Positions 17,961-29,086 are shown, counted from the stretch's first letter. The stretch: 64,000 nucleotides of DNA from Variovorax terrae (GCF_022809125.1 NZ_JALGBI010000001.1:2542001-2606000); one strand, 5' to 3'. The notes: generated by a model from the letters alone, not told the origin. Program-made: numbers and translations.

Positions 17961-18932
17961 ATGAAAGTAAGCCGATTGTTTGCAGGTCTGGTGCTGGGCT
18001 TCGGCCTGACGGCCGCCGCGATGGCGCAGACCACCATGAAGATCAACATCTCGGTGGCGCAGAACTCGCACCAGGGCGTGGCCATCGACACCTTCGCCAA
18101 GGAGGTCGAGAAGCGCACCAACGGCCGCTACAAGATCCAGACCTTCTACAACGGTTCCATCGGCGGCGAGCGCGAATCGATCGAGGCGGTGCAGCTCGGC
18201 ACGCAGGAGCTCACCTTCACCTCCAGCGGCCCGATCCCGAACTTCGTGCCCGAGACCCGCATCCTCGACGTGCCCTTCCTGTTCCGCGACAAGGCCCATG
18301 CGCGCGCCGTGCTCGATGGCCCGATCGGCCAGGACCTGCTGACCAAGTTCGACAGCAAGGGCATGAAGGCGCTGGCCTGGGCCGAGAACGGCTTTCGCCA
18401 CATGACCAACAGCAAGCGCGCCGTCAACAGCCCCGACGACCTCAAGGGCCTGAAGATGCGCACCATGGAGAACCCGGTGCACGTGGCCGCCTACAAGGGC
18501 TTCGGCATCATCACCACGCCTATGGCCTTCCCCGAGGTGTTCACCGCGCTGCAGCAGGGCACGGTGGACGGCCAGGAGAACCCGCTGCCGGTCATCATGT
18601 CGGCCAAGTTCGACCAGGTGCAGAAGTACCTCACCCTCACCGGCCATGTCTACTCGCCCTGCATCTTCCTGATGAACAAGGGCATGTACGACAAGCTGTC
18701 CGACGCCGACAAGAAGGCCTTCCTCGAGTCGGCCAAGGTCGCCGCCGCCGCCAACCGCGCGCGCGTGGACGAGGACGACGCCAAGGGCGTGGCCGAGCTG
18801 CGCGCCAAGGGCATGCAGGTGGTGGAGACCGTGGACAAGGCCAAATTCGTGAGCACGCTCACGCCGGTCTACGCCGATTTCGAGAAGCAGTTCGGCAAGG
18901 CCAACCTCGACACCATCCGCAACTACAAGTAG
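17961..18932 (+). CDS. dctP: TRAP transporter substrate-binding protein, DctP type
   Basis: Periplasmic receptor of a TRAP uptake system, 323 residues. A signal peptide (MKVSRLFAGLVLGFGLTAAA, cleavage after AMA) is followed by the DctP domain, with the conserved arginine region MRTMENPVHVAAYKGFG and FTALQQGTVDGQENPL near residue 195. It probably binds an organic acid anion through that arginine. The start at 17961 follows AGGAGATACC; an upstream in-frame ATG lies inside the operator palindrome and is unlikely. dctQ and dctM follow, but a dispersed repeat is placed between dctP and dctQ. Confidence 0.92.
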   Translation: MKVSRLFAGLVLGFGLTAAAMAQTTMKINISVAQNSHQGVAIDTFAKEVEKRTNGRYKIQTFYNGSIGGERESIEAVQLGTQELTFTSSGPIPNFVPETRILDVPFLFRDKAHARAVLDGPIGQDLLTKFDSKGMKALAWAENGFRHMTNSKRAVNSPDDLKGLKMRTMENPVHVAAYKGFGIITTPMAFPEVFTALQQGTVDGQENPLPVIMSAKFDQVQKYLTLTGHVYSPCIFLMNKGMYDKLSDADKKAFLESAKVAAAANRARVDEDDAKGVAELRAKGMQVVETVDKAKFVSTLTPVYADFEKQFGKANLDTIRNYK

Positions 18933-18935
18933 AAC

Positions 18936-19000
18936 GCTCCTTTTTTCATAGCAAACAATGCCCGGAGGTCCAGGACCTTCGGGCATTTTCATCAGAAAAA
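18936..19000 (+). repeat. Dispersed Comamonadaceae-type repeat, copy C, between dctP and dctQ
   Basis: TTTTTTCATAGCAAACAATG, then CCCGGAGGTCCAGGACCTTC, GGGCATTTTC and AGAAAAAG match the family. In this copy GGTCC and GGACC also pair locally. It starts just past the dctP stop codon and ends five bases before the dctQ start. Confidence 0.78.
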
Positions 19001-19005
19001 GCCCC

Positions 19006-19500
19006 ATGAAAGCAGCTTTTCTCCGGTTCGAGCGCTTCGCCTCCGAACTCGCCATGGCCGGCGCCTGCCTGATGCTGGCCGTGGCCTCGACGCTGGGCCT
19101 GTACCAGATCATCACGCGCTTCGTGATCGAGAAACCGGCCGAGTGGACCGAGGTGCTGATCCGCTTCAGCCTGATCTGGATGGTGTTCCTGGGCATTCCC
19201 GCGGCGTTCCGCGCCGGCGCCATGGTCAGCGTGGACGTGCTGTACCGCTGGAGCCCGCCGGCCTTCAAGCGCGTGCTCGACTGGGTGGTGTGCCTGGCCG
19301 CGCTGCTGCTGGTGGCCGTGATCCTCTGGTGGGGCTGGGACTACGCGCAGCGCGGCAAGGTCCAGACCATGAGCGGCCTGGAGTCGCTGTCGATGTTCTG
19401 GGCCTACCTGGCGATGCCGGTCGGCGCCCTGTTCTCGGTGTTCGGCATCGTCGGCAACCTGCTCGACCCGCAGCGGCTCGAACTCGAAACCGCGCAATAA
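19006..19500 (+). CDS. dctQ: TRAP transporter small permease, DctQ type
   Basis: Small membrane subunit of the TRAP transporter, 164 residues with four hydrophobic helices. The ITRFVIEKPAEWTEVLIRFS stretch is the DctQ signature. The ATG at 19006 begins the first amphipathic helix (KAAFLRFERFASELAM). An upstream in-frame ATG at 18958 would start inside the repeat element and is rejected. It is 19 bases before dctM. Confidence 0.92.
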   Translation: MKAAFLRFERFASELAMAGACLMLAVASTLGLYQIITRFVIEKPAEWTEVLIRFSLIWMVFLGIPAAFRAGAMVSVDVLYRWSPPAFKRVLDWVVCLAALLLVAVILWWGWDYAQRGKVQTMSGLESLSMFWAYLAMPVGALFSVFGIVGNLLDPQRLELETAQ

Positions 19501-19519
19501 AAGAAAGACAAGAATCGCC

Positions 19520-20797
19520 ATGTCCACCGTGATGATTTCCACCATGGTGCTGTGCTTTGCACTCACCATCTCCGTTGCCGTCTCGATCGGCCTGGCCTCG
19601 GTGCTCGGCATCCAGGTCGCCAACGCCAACATGCTCATCTCCGTCAAGGAGATGTTCGGCTCGATCAACAAGTTTCCGCTCGCGGCCATCCCGTTCTTCA
19701 TCCTGGCCGGCAACCTCATGGAGACCGGCGGCATCTCGCGCCGCCTGGTCGAGTTCGCCAAGAGCATCGTGGGCGGCGTGCAGGGCGGCCTGCCGATGAC
19801 CTGCGTGCTCACCTGCATGATCTTCGCCGCCGTCTCGGGCTCCTCGGTAGCCACCACCTTCGCCATCGGCGCGATCCTGATCCCGGCCCTGATCAAGCAC
19901 GGCTACCCCACCACCTACGCGGCGGCGCTGCAGGCCACCAGCGCCGAGCTGGGCGTGATCATCCCGCCCTCGATCCCGATGATCCTGTACGGCGTCTCGG
20001 CCGAGGTCTCGATCGGCGAGCTGTTCATCGCCGGCTTCGGCCCGGGCCTGCTGATCGGCGGCGCGCTGATGCTGTTCGTCTGGCTCTACTGCAAGTACAA
20101 GGGCTGGGGCAAGAACGACGGCGTCGGCCGCATGTCCCTGGGCCGCGCCACCTGGCAGGCCGGCTGGGCGCTGATGATGCCGGTCATCATCCTCGGCGGC
20201 ATCTACGGCGGCGTGTTCACGCCGACCGAGGCCTCCGCCGTGGCCGTGTTCTACGCCCTGATCGTGGGCATGGTGATCTACCGCGAAATCAGCGTGAAGG
20301 ACCTCTACGCCATCCTGCGCAAGTCGGTGATGTCGTCGGCGGTCATCATGTTCATCATCGCCAACGCCGGGCTGTTCGCCTTCCTGCTCACGCGCGCCGG
20401 CGTGCCCGAGGCCATCGGCCACTGGCTCGAGCAGGTGCTGCAGTCGCCCGCCATGTTCCTGCTGGGCGTGAACGCGGCGCTGTTCGTGATCGGCATGTTC
20501 ATCGAGACCAGCGCCGCCATCATCGTGCTGGCGCCCATCCTTGCCCCGGTGGCGCTGCACTTCGGGGTGGACCCGGTGCATTTCGGGCTGATCATGGTGG
20601 TCAACCTCGCCCTGGGCATGATCACGCCGCCGTTCGGCGTGAACCTGTTCGCCGCCTGCACCGTGGCGCGCATCTCGCTGGACCGCATCGTGACGCAGCT
20701 GCTGCCCTTCGTGCTGGTGGTGCTGGCCTGCCTGATGGTGATCACCTACGTGCCCGGGCTGTCGCTGGGCCTGCGCGACCTGGTGTACTCGCGCTAG
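19520..20797 (+). CDS. dctM: TRAP transporter large permease, DctM type
   Basis: The 425-residue ion-coupled permease of the DctPQM system, with about 12 hydrophobic helices and no insertions. Landmarks are FPLAAIPFFILAGNLMETGG, AAVSGSSVATTFAIG and GVIIPPSIPMILYGV in the first half, and MFIETSAAIIVLAPILAP with LALGMITPPFGVNLF in the second, which form the scissor-helix sodium sites. Uptake uses a sodium gradient and the DctP receptor. The substrate class is probably a carboxylate, not determined. Confidence 0.94.
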   Translation: MSTVMISTMVLCFALTISVAVSIGLASVLGIQVANANMLISVKEMFGSINKFPLAAIPFFILAGNLMETGGISRRLVEFAKSIVGGVQGGLPMTCVLTCMIFAAVSGSSVATTFAIGAILIPALIKHGYPTTYAAALQATSAELGVIIPPSIPMILYGVSAEVSIGELFIAGFGPGLLIGGALMLFVWLYCKYKGWGKNDGVGRMSLGRATWQAGWALMMPVIILGGIYGGVFTPTEASAVAVFYALIVGMVIYREISVKDLYAILRKSVMSSAVIMFIIANAGLFAFLLTRAGVPEAIGHWLEQVLQSPAMFLLGVNAALFVIGMFIETSAAIIVLAPILAPVALHFGVDPVHFGLIMVVNLALGMITPPFGVNLFAACTVARISLDRIVTQLLPFVLVVLACLMVITYVPGLSLGLRDLVYSR

Positions 20798-20845
20798 AAC
20801 CTGTCCACGCCCTGCCGGCTTCATCAAGCTGTCACCTTTTCCATC

Positions 20846-20874
20846 GATGCTGTGGCTTTGACCTCCACGGCATC
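20846..20874 (+). promoter_or_regulatory. RNA hairpin abutting the start codon of the 20877 gene
   Basis: GATGCTGTGG and CCACGGCATC form a 10-bp stem (one G-U pair) with a 9-base loop. It ends two bases before the ATG at 20877 and would cover the ribosome-binding region. No T tract follows, so it is not a standard terminator for dctM. Confidence 0.45.
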
Positions 20875-20876
20875 GC

Positions 20877-21434
20877 ATGTTCCTGCTGAAGACCGACAAG
20901 GCGCGCGCTGAGCTTCGCCCGGGCAACCGGACGCTGGGCCAGCGCGAGCGCACGCTCCTGCTGCTGGCCGACGGCCAGAAGTCGGCGCAGGACTTCCGCG
21001 GGCTGTTCGACGGCGAAGGCGAGGAGATCGCGCTGCGCCTGCTGCGCGAGGGCTACCTGCAAGGCGGTGCCGCTGCCGCGCGGGCGCCGGCACCGGCGCC
21101 CGTGGCGCCCCCGACCGCGGCGCAGCGCGAGGCTTTCCCGAGCCCCGAGACCACGCAGGCCATCCGGGTGGCGGCCGATTCATTCGAGGGCAAGCGCTCG
21201 CTGGCGACCACGCGCATGTTCCTGTTCGACATCTGCGAGCGCATGTTCGCCCGGCGCGACCCGGCGCTGGCCGAGCAGTTCCGCGAGGCGCTGCGCGCCG
21301 CCAAGGACCGCGACAGCATGCTCGCGGCCGGCCGCAGCATGCTGGTGGAGATCGAGAAGGCCGCGGGCCACGAGCGCGCCGACTCGATCAGCGAGCGCAT
21401 CGCCATGCTGCTGCCGCCCGAATACGCGAGCTGA
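20877..21434 (+). CDS. Unknown cytoplasmic protein with winged N-terminal segment and proline-rich linker
   Basis: A 185-residue protein I do not recognise. Residues 1-60 (FLLKTDKARAELRPGNRTLG, then LLLLADGQKSAQDFRGLF) resemble a small two-helix module seen at the start of many Comamonadaceae proteins. Residues about 64-85 are an Ala/Pro-rich linker. Residues 100-185 are helical and charged (TTRMFLFDICERMFARRDPA). There is no signal peptide or membrane segment. No Shine-Dalgarno sequence is visible; instead a stable hairpin ends two bases before the ATG. It lies between dctM and the glycine riboswitch with no clear operon partner. Confidence 0.75.
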   Translation: MFLLKTDKARAELRPGNRTLGQRERTLLLLADGQKSAQDFRGLFDGEGEEIALRLLREGYLQGGAAAARAPAPAPVAPPTAAQREAFPSPETTQAIRVAADSFEGKRSLATTRMFLFDICERMFARRDPALAEQFREALRAAKDRDSMLAAGRSMLVEIEKAAGHERADSISERIAMLLPPEYAS

Positions 21435-21450
21435 GGCCGCGCCCATCCGT

Positions 21451-21456
21451 TACACT
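21451..21456 (+). promoter_or_regulatory. Likely -10 element of the gcv operon
   Basis: TACACT ends about seven bases before the first paired bases of the glycine riboswitch, so transcription would start right at the aptamer. Confidence 0.5.
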
Positions 21457-21463
21457 GGCGGGG

Positions 21464-21668
21464 TCAGGAGAGAGCCCTTTTCCAAGGGCCGCCGAAGGCG
21501 CAGGATCCATCCGAACGCTCAGGCAAAAGGACTGGCAAACGTCCGCAAGGACGTCCCCCCCTGGAGAGAGGCCGCTGCGCGCAGCGGCCCACCGAAGGAG
21601 CAAGCCGCAGTCTGCCCATGTCGTCCATGGCGGGCCCGGTGAATCTCTCAGGTAAAGCGGACAGCGGG
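21464..21668 (+). promoter_or_regulatory. Tandem glycine riboswitch
   Basis: Two glycine aptamers lie in series. The first runs from GGAGAGAGCCC through CCGCCGAAGGCGCAGG to CTCAGGCAAAAGGAC (21468-21532). The second runs from GGAGAGAGGCCGC through CCACCGAAGGAGCAAG to AATCTCTCAGGTAAAGCGGAC (21562-21663). The conserved GGAGAG, CCGAAG and CTCAGG-AAA elements are present in both. Between them sits a hairpin ACGTCC-GCAA-GGACGT with a GNRA loop. The element precedes gcvT-gcvH-gcvP and should turn on the glycine cleavage genes when glycine is abundant. Confidence 0.95.
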
Positions 21669-21718
21669 GCAAGCCCATGGCCCTGGGGCCATGGAACCTG
21701 TTTGCCCTGGAGAACACC

Positions 21719-22852
21719 TTGTCCGCCGCCACCGCCCCCCTGCTCAAGACCCCGCTGCACGGCCTGCACCTCGAACTGGGCGCCCGCATGGTGCCGTTCG
21801 CCGGCTACAGCATGCCGGTGCAGTACCCGGCCGGCCTGATGGCCGAGCACCACCACACGCGCAGCGCCGCCGGCCTGTTCGACGTCTCGCACATGGGCCA
21901 GCTGCGCCTCGTGGGGCCGGACGCCGCCGCCGCCTTTGAAACCCTGATGCCAGTGGACGTGATCGACCTGCCCGTGGGCAAGCAGCGCTACGGCCTGCTG
22001 CTCAACGGCGAAGGCGGCATCATCGACGACCTGATGTTCGTGAACCGGGGCAGCGACCTGTTCGTGATCGTCAACGGCGCCTGCAAAGCAGGCGACATCG
22101 CGCACATCCAGGCGCGCATCGGCGCGCGCTGCGAGGTCATTCCCATGCCCGAGCGCGCCCTGCTCGCGCTGCAGGGGCCGCAGGCCGCGCAGGCGCTGTC
22201 GCGGCTGCTCACCCACATCGAGAAACTCGTGTTCATGACCGGCGGCCACTTCACCTGGGAAGGCGCCGACCTGTTCATCACCCGCAGCGGCTACACCGGC
22301 GAGGACGGCTTCGAGATCTCGGTGCCCGACTCCCACGCCGAGGGCCTGGCCCGCACGCTGCTGGCCCAGCCCGAGGTCCAGCCCGTCGGCCTGGGCGCGC
22401 GCAATTCGCTGCGCCTGGAGGCCGGGCTGTGCCTGTACGGCAACGACATCGACACGGGCACCACGCCGGTCGAGGCCGGCCTGACCTGGGCCCTGCAGAA
22501 AGTGCGCCGCGCCGGCGGCGCGCGCGAGGGCGGCTATCCGGGCGCGGCCAAAGTGATGGCGCAATTGCAGGACGCGGCAGGGGCCTTGACGCGAAAGCGC
22601 GTCGGACTCGTGGCGCTGGAGCGGATTCCGGTGCGCGAGCACACCGAGCTGCAGGATGCGGCCGGCCGGCGCGTCGGTGAAGTCACCAGCGGCCTGCTCG
22701 GGCCCAGCATCGACCGGCCCGTGGCCATGGGCTACGTGGACGCCGCCCAGGCCGCCCCCGGCACCCGGCTGAACGCCCTGGTGCGCGGCAAGCCGGTGCC
22801 GATGGAAGTCAGCCCCATGCCCTTCGTTCCCAACCGATACTACAGGGGCTGA
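21719..22852 (+). CDS. gcvT: Glycine cleavage system T protein (aminomethyltransferase)
   Basis: Transfers the methylene carbon from aminomethyl-lipoyl GcvH to tetrahydrofolate and releases ammonia, in the cytoplasm. From the chosen start the protein has 377 residues, with LHLELGARMVPFAGYSMPVQ, the FDVSHMGQLRL motif and the C-terminal barrel domain (MGYVDAAQAAPGTRLNALVR). I chose the TTG at 21719, which has GGAG seven bases upstream and begins at the family's usual point (SAATAPLLKTPLH). The in-frame ATG at 21677 lacks a ribosome-binding site and lies almost against the riboswitch. It is followed by gcvH and gcvP. Confidence 0.93.
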   Translation: MSAATAPLLKTPLHGLHLELGARMVPFAGYSMPVQYPAGLMAEHHHTRSAAGLFDVSHMGQLRLVGPDAAAAFETLMPVDVIDLPVGKQRYGLLLNGEGGIIDDLMFVNRGSDLFVIVNGACKAGDIAHIQARIGARCEVIPMPERALLALQGPQAAQALSRLLTHIEKLVFMTGGHFTWEGADLFITRSGYTGEDGFEISVPDSHAEGLARTLLAQPEVQPVGLGARNSLRLEAGLCLYGNDIDTGTTPVEAGLTWALQKVRRAGGAREGGYPGAAKVMAQLQDAAGALTRKRVGLVALERIPVREHTELQDAAGRRVGEVTSGLLGPSIDRPVAMGYVDAAQAAPGTRLNALVRGKPVPMEVSPMPFVPNRYYRG

Positions 22853-22892
22853 TTGCACAGCCCTTTTTCAACCTTTTTCCGGAGAACCGACC

Positions 22893-23267
22893 ATGACCGT
22901 CAAGTACACCCAGGATCACGAGTGGATCCAGCTCGAAGACCATGAAGCCGCCGTCGTCGGCATCACGCTGCATGCGCAGGACGCGCTGGGCGACGTGGTG
23001 TTCGTCGACCTGCCCGAAGTCGGCAAGACCTTCAGCCAGGGCGAAGTCGCCGGCGTGGTCGAGTCGGTCAAGGCCGCGGCCGACATATTCATGCCCGTGG
23101 CCGGCGAGGTCACCGAAGTCAACGAGGCCCTGCGCGCCGACCCGGCGCTGGCCAACAGCGACCCGATGGGCAACGGCTGGTTCTTCAAGATCCTGATCAA
23201 GGACATGGCCCAGTTCGACCAGCTGATGGACGAACCCGATTACGAGAAATTCACCAAAGAAGCCTGA
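22893..23267 (+). CDS. gcvH: Glycine cleavage system H protein
   Basis: A 124-residue lipoyl carrier that shuttles the aminomethyl group between GcvP, GcvT and the lipoamide dehydrogenase. The lipoylation site is the Lys of [18 protein letters not shown], near residue 62. The start is marked by CCGGAG ten bases upstream. It lies between gcvT (40-base gap) and gcvP (16-base gap) in the riboswitch-controlled operon. Confidence 0.97.
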   Translation: MTVKYTQDHEWIQLEDHEAAVVGITLHAQDALGDVVFVDLPEVGKTFSQGEVAGVVESVKAAADIFMPVAGEVTEVNEALRADPALANSDPMGNGWFFKILIKDMAQFDQLMDEPDYEKFTKEA

Positions 23268-23283
23268 CCCAGCCGAGCCGCCC

Positions 23284-26175
<2,892 letters not shown>

Positions 26176-26245
26176 GCGGAAAAGGGGCGCGGCGGCGGGT
26201 AACATCGCCGCTTCCCATTCACCCCTCTTTCCCGAAGGATCGATC

Positions 26246-26650
26246 TTGCGAACCCTGTTGTGCATCTTGCTCGCCGGCCTCGCGGCCGCGCCCGCCGTCC
26301 TGGCGCAAAACGCGCCCGTCACCACCAAGAGCGGCCTGATCTACCAATCGCTCAAGGAAGGCAGCGGCGCCGCGCCCGCCGCCACCGACACGGTCAAGGT
26401 GCACTACCGCGGCAGCTTCCCCGACGGCCGCGAATTCGACAGCTCCTACAAGCGCGGCGAGCCCACCGAGTTCCCGCTCAACCGCGTGATCCCCTGCTGG
26501 ACCGAAGGCGTGCAACTGATGAAGCCGGGCGGCAAGGCCAAGCTGACTTGCCCGCCGGCCATCGCCTACGGCGAGCGCGGCGCCGGCGGCGTGATTCCGC
26601 CCAATGCGACGCTGAACTTCGAGATCGAGCTGATCTCGGTGAAGCGCTAG
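26246..26650 (+). CDS. FKBP-type peptidyl-prolyl isomerase, exported
   Basis: A 134-residue FKBP-fold proline isomerase for folding of exported proteins. A signal peptide (RTLLCILLAGLAAAPAVLA) is followed by one FKBP domain with DTVKVHYRGSFPDGREFDSS, the CWTEGVQLMKPGGKAKLTCP core and IPPNATLNFEIELI. The start is TTG at 26246 behind GAAGGA. It has a single domain and no dimerisation extension, so it is shorter than FkpA. It is independent of the gcv operon by function, although it follows gcvP by 70 bases. Confidence 0.93.
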   Translation: MRTLLCILLAGLAAAPAVLAQNAPVTTKSGLIYQSLKEGSGAAPAATDTVKVHYRGSFPDGREFDSSYKRGEPTEFPLNRVIPCWTEGVQLMKPGGKAKLTCPPAIAYGERGAGGVIPPNATLNFEIELISVKR

Positions 26651-26662
26651 GCCGCACACCCC

Positions 26663-27664
26663 ATGCTGCTCAAGGTCGGTGAGCTGGCAAGGCGCACCGG
26701 CCTCACGGTGCGCACCCTGCACCACTACGACGAGATCGGCCTGCTCAAGCCCTCGGGGCGCTCCGGCGCCGGCTACCGCCTGTACAGCCGCGAGGATGTG
26801 CAGCGCCTGCACGGCATCCAGGCGCTGCGGCACCTGGGGCTGCCGCTGCATGACATCGCGCAGCTGCTGGCGGGTGAAGGCGCCCAGCCCGACCGCATCA
26901 TCGCGCAGCAGATTCACGCGCTGGACCAGCAGATCGTGCAGGCCACCGAGCTGCGCGGCCGCCTGGCCCTGATGCGCGATGGCCTGGTGGCCGGCGCCGA
27001 GCCCGACATGGGCAACTGGCTGGAAACGCTGGGGCTGATGGCCACCTTCGGGAAGTACTTCAGCGCCGCCGAGCTCAAACAGGTGTTCGAGAACTGGAAA
27101 CGCATCGAGGCGGAGTGGGTGCCGCTGATGGCGCAGGTGCGCGAGGCCATGGACCAGGGCCTGGCACCGCAAACGCCGCAGGTGCAGCGGCTGGCCTACC
27201 GCTGGATGTCGCTGGTGCTGCACTGGATGGACGGCGATCTCGAGCTGCTCCACCGCTGGGGCCACATGTACCGCCAGGAGCCCTCGGCGCATGGCCGCCA
27301 CCATGGCCCGCCCGGCGACATGTTCGAGTTCGTGGAAACCGCCATCAAGCTGCGCATGGCCCTGCTGGAAAAATACGTGACACCGGCGCAGCTGCGCCGC
27401 CTGGCCCATGTCTCCATCGCGCAGTGGGAGGCGCTGGAGAACCGCGTGACCGGTCTGCTGCACGACGGCGTGCCGCCCGGCAGCCCGCCGGGCCAGGCAG
27501 CGGTGCAGCAGTGGAGCGACTTGATGGACCAGTTGACGCGCCACGACCCGGTTCTGCGCAGCAAGCTGCTGGCGGCCTCCGCCAACGAGCCTTTGCTGCG
27601 GGCCGGCTCGCCCTTGAGCGCCGCCGTGCGCGACTACCTCCAGCAGGGCTTGCCCGCCGCCTGA
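26663..27664 (+). CDS. MerR family transcriptional regulator with a large C-terminal sensor domain
   Basis: A 333-residue regulator. Residues 1-70 are the MerR winged helix (KVGELARRTGLTVRTLHHYD, then GYRLYSREDVQRLHGIQALR). Residues about 75-125 form the dimer coiled coil. The remaining 200 residues are a helical domain (NWLETLGLMATFGKYFSAAE, HGRHHGPPGDMFEFVETAIK) unlike the short metal-binding tails of MerR/CueR; it probably binds an organic ligand as in TipA- or BmrR-type activators. The next gene is an MFS exporter with a 19-bp-spacer promoter, the usual MerR target. No strong ribosome-binding site is seen. Confidence 0.85.
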   Translation: MLLKVGELARRTGLTVRTLHHYDEIGLLKPSGRSGAGYRLYSREDVQRLHGIQALRHLGLPLHDIAQLLAGEGAQPDRIIAQQIHALDQQIVQATELRGRLALMRDGLVAGAEPDMGNWLETLGLMATFGKYFSAAELKQVFENWKRIEAEWVPLMAQVREAMDQGLAPQTPQVQRLAYRWMSLVLHWMDGDLELLHRWGHMYRQEPSAHGRHHGPPGDMFEFVETAIKLRMALLEKYVTPAQLRRLAHVSIAQWEALENRVTGLLHDGVPPGSPPGQAAVQQWSDLMDQLTRHDPVLRSKLLAASANEPLLRAGSPLSAAVRDYLQQGLPAA

Positions 27665-27683
27665 GTTTTCCTGAAGAATCCGC

Positions 27684-27714
27684 TTGACCCTCACGCAACG
27701 TGAGGGCCTACAGT
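27684..27714 (+). promoter_or_regulatory. MerR-type promoter of the MFS exporter gene
   Basis: TTGACC (27684-27689) and TACAGT (27709-27714) are separated by 19 bp, the over-long spacer that MerR activators correct. The spacer holds a perfect dyad, CCCTCACG and CGTGAGGG with 3 bases between (27688-27706). It lies between the MerR gene and its predicted MFS target. Confidence 0.85.
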
Positions 27715-27747
27715 CGGCCCCCGGTACAGAACCCAAGGATCGACGGC

Positions 27748-29055
27748 ATGAACACACCCCACCCCGGCGCCGCACGGCGCAGCCAGCGCGCCGCGCTGTT
27801 TCGCGACACCAATTTCCGCTGGATGACCGCCGGCGGCGCGCTGTCCATGCTGGGCGACCAGTTCACGCTGATCGCCCTGCCCTGGCTGGTGCTGCGCATG
27901 ACCGGCGACACGCTGGTGCTGGGCACGGTGCTGGCCCTCATCAGCCTGCCGCGCGCCGCGTTCATCCTGGTCGGCGGCGCCCTGGTGGACCAGCATTCGC
28001 CCAAGCAGGTGCTGATGCTCACCAAGCATGTCAACACCGTGCTGCTCGGCGTGCTGGCCGCGCTGGTGCTCACCGGCAGCCTCGCGCTGTGGATGGTCTA
28101 TGCGCTGGCGCTGGGCATCGGCCTGGCCACGGCCTTCAGCATTCCTGCGGGCACGGCGCTGATGCCCAGCGTGGTGGCCCCCGCGCAGCTGCAGGCGGCC
28201 AACGGCGTGCAGCTGGGCCTGCGCCAGCTCTCGATGTTCCTCGGCCCCCTGCTGGCAGGCCTCCTGATCGCGCTGTTCGGCGACGGCGCCTCGGCAACGG
28301 CGAATGCCACCGGCATCGGCCTGGCGTTCGCCTTCGACGCGGTCAGCTTCGCGCTGTCGGCCTGGACCCTGGCGCAGGTGCGCCCGCACGCAGCGGCGGC
28401 CCGCGCCGCGCCCGGGGCGCCGCAGCCGGTGCTGGCGGCCGTGGCGCAGGGGCTCGCGCACTTCTGGCGCGACCGCGAACTGCGCACCTGCTTTGTCTAC
28501 TGGGCGGCGGTCGCGCTGTTCATCATGGGGCCGATCCACATCGCGATTCCCGTGCTGGCCAACGCCCGGCCGCAGCTCGGCGCCGCCGCCTTCGGCCTGA
28601 TGCTCGGCGCCCACGGCGCGGGCACGCTCGCGGGCATGGTGGTCTCGGGCATCGCGCCCCGGCTGCGCCTGGGCAGCCTGGGCACGACCATCCTCGCCTT
28701 CGATGCCGTCATCGGCCTGCTGTTCATCCCCATGGGCCAGATCACCGCCGTGTGGCAGGGCGCGGCGCTGATGCTGGCCATCGGCCTGCTGGGCGGCTTC
28801 ATGCAGGTGTCGGTGTTCACCTGGATCCAGCAGCGCGTGCCGCCGGCGCTGATCGGCCGCGCCATGAGCCTGTTCATGTTCATCTTCATGGGCCTGGCGC
28901 CCTTGTCGGCCGCGGTCACCGGCTGGCTGATGAAGGCCGTCACGCTGGGCCAGCTGTTCGCCGCCAGCGGAGGCACGCTGGTGGCGCTGGCGGCCCTGGC
29001 CCTGCTGTTCTCGCCGATGCGGCGGGTGACGGATGCGAGAATGGCCCCCCAGTAA
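27748..29055 (+). CDS. MFS transporter, probable drug exporter
   Basis: A 435-residue inner-membrane major facilitator with about 12 helices. The N-terminal FRWMTAGGALSMLGDQFTLI and the PRAAFILVGGALVDQ loop after helix 2 are like macrolide and multidrug efflux MFS proteins. Its promoter carries a classic MerR dyad, so expression is likely induced by a ligand of the MerR protein encoded just upstream. I chose the ATG at 27748, since the in-frame ATG at 27700 lies inside the operator. The substrate is unknown. Confidence 0.9.
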   Translation: MNTPHPGAARRSQRAALFRDTNFRWMTAGGALSMLGDQFTLIALPWLVLRMTGDTLVLGTVLALISLPRAAFILVGGALVDQHSPKQVLMLTKHVNTVLLGVLAALVLTGSLALWMVYALALGIGLATAFSIPAGTALMPSVVAPAQLQAANGVQLGLRQLSMFLGPLLAGLLIALFGDGASATANATGIGLAFAFDAVSFALSAWTLAQVRPHAAAARAAPGAPQPVLAAVAQGLAHFWRDRELRTCFVYWAAVALFIMGPIHIAIPVLANARPQLGAAAFGLMLGAHGAGTLAGMVVSGIAPRLRLGSLGTTILAFDAVIGLLFIPMGQITAVWQGAALMLAIGLLGGFMQVSVFTWIQQRVPPALIGRAMSLFMFIFMGLAPLSAAVTGWLMKAVTLGQLFAASGGTLVALAALALLFSPMRRVTDARMAPQ

Positions 29056-29086
29056 AGAGCTGCCAGAGTCAAGGAGTCGCGCCGGC

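Noticed and set aside
18958..19005. Earlier dctQ start codon inside repeat copy C
   Set aside because: The extra residues come from the repeat and are not part of the DctQ family; the ATG at 19006 begins the conserved amphipathic helix.
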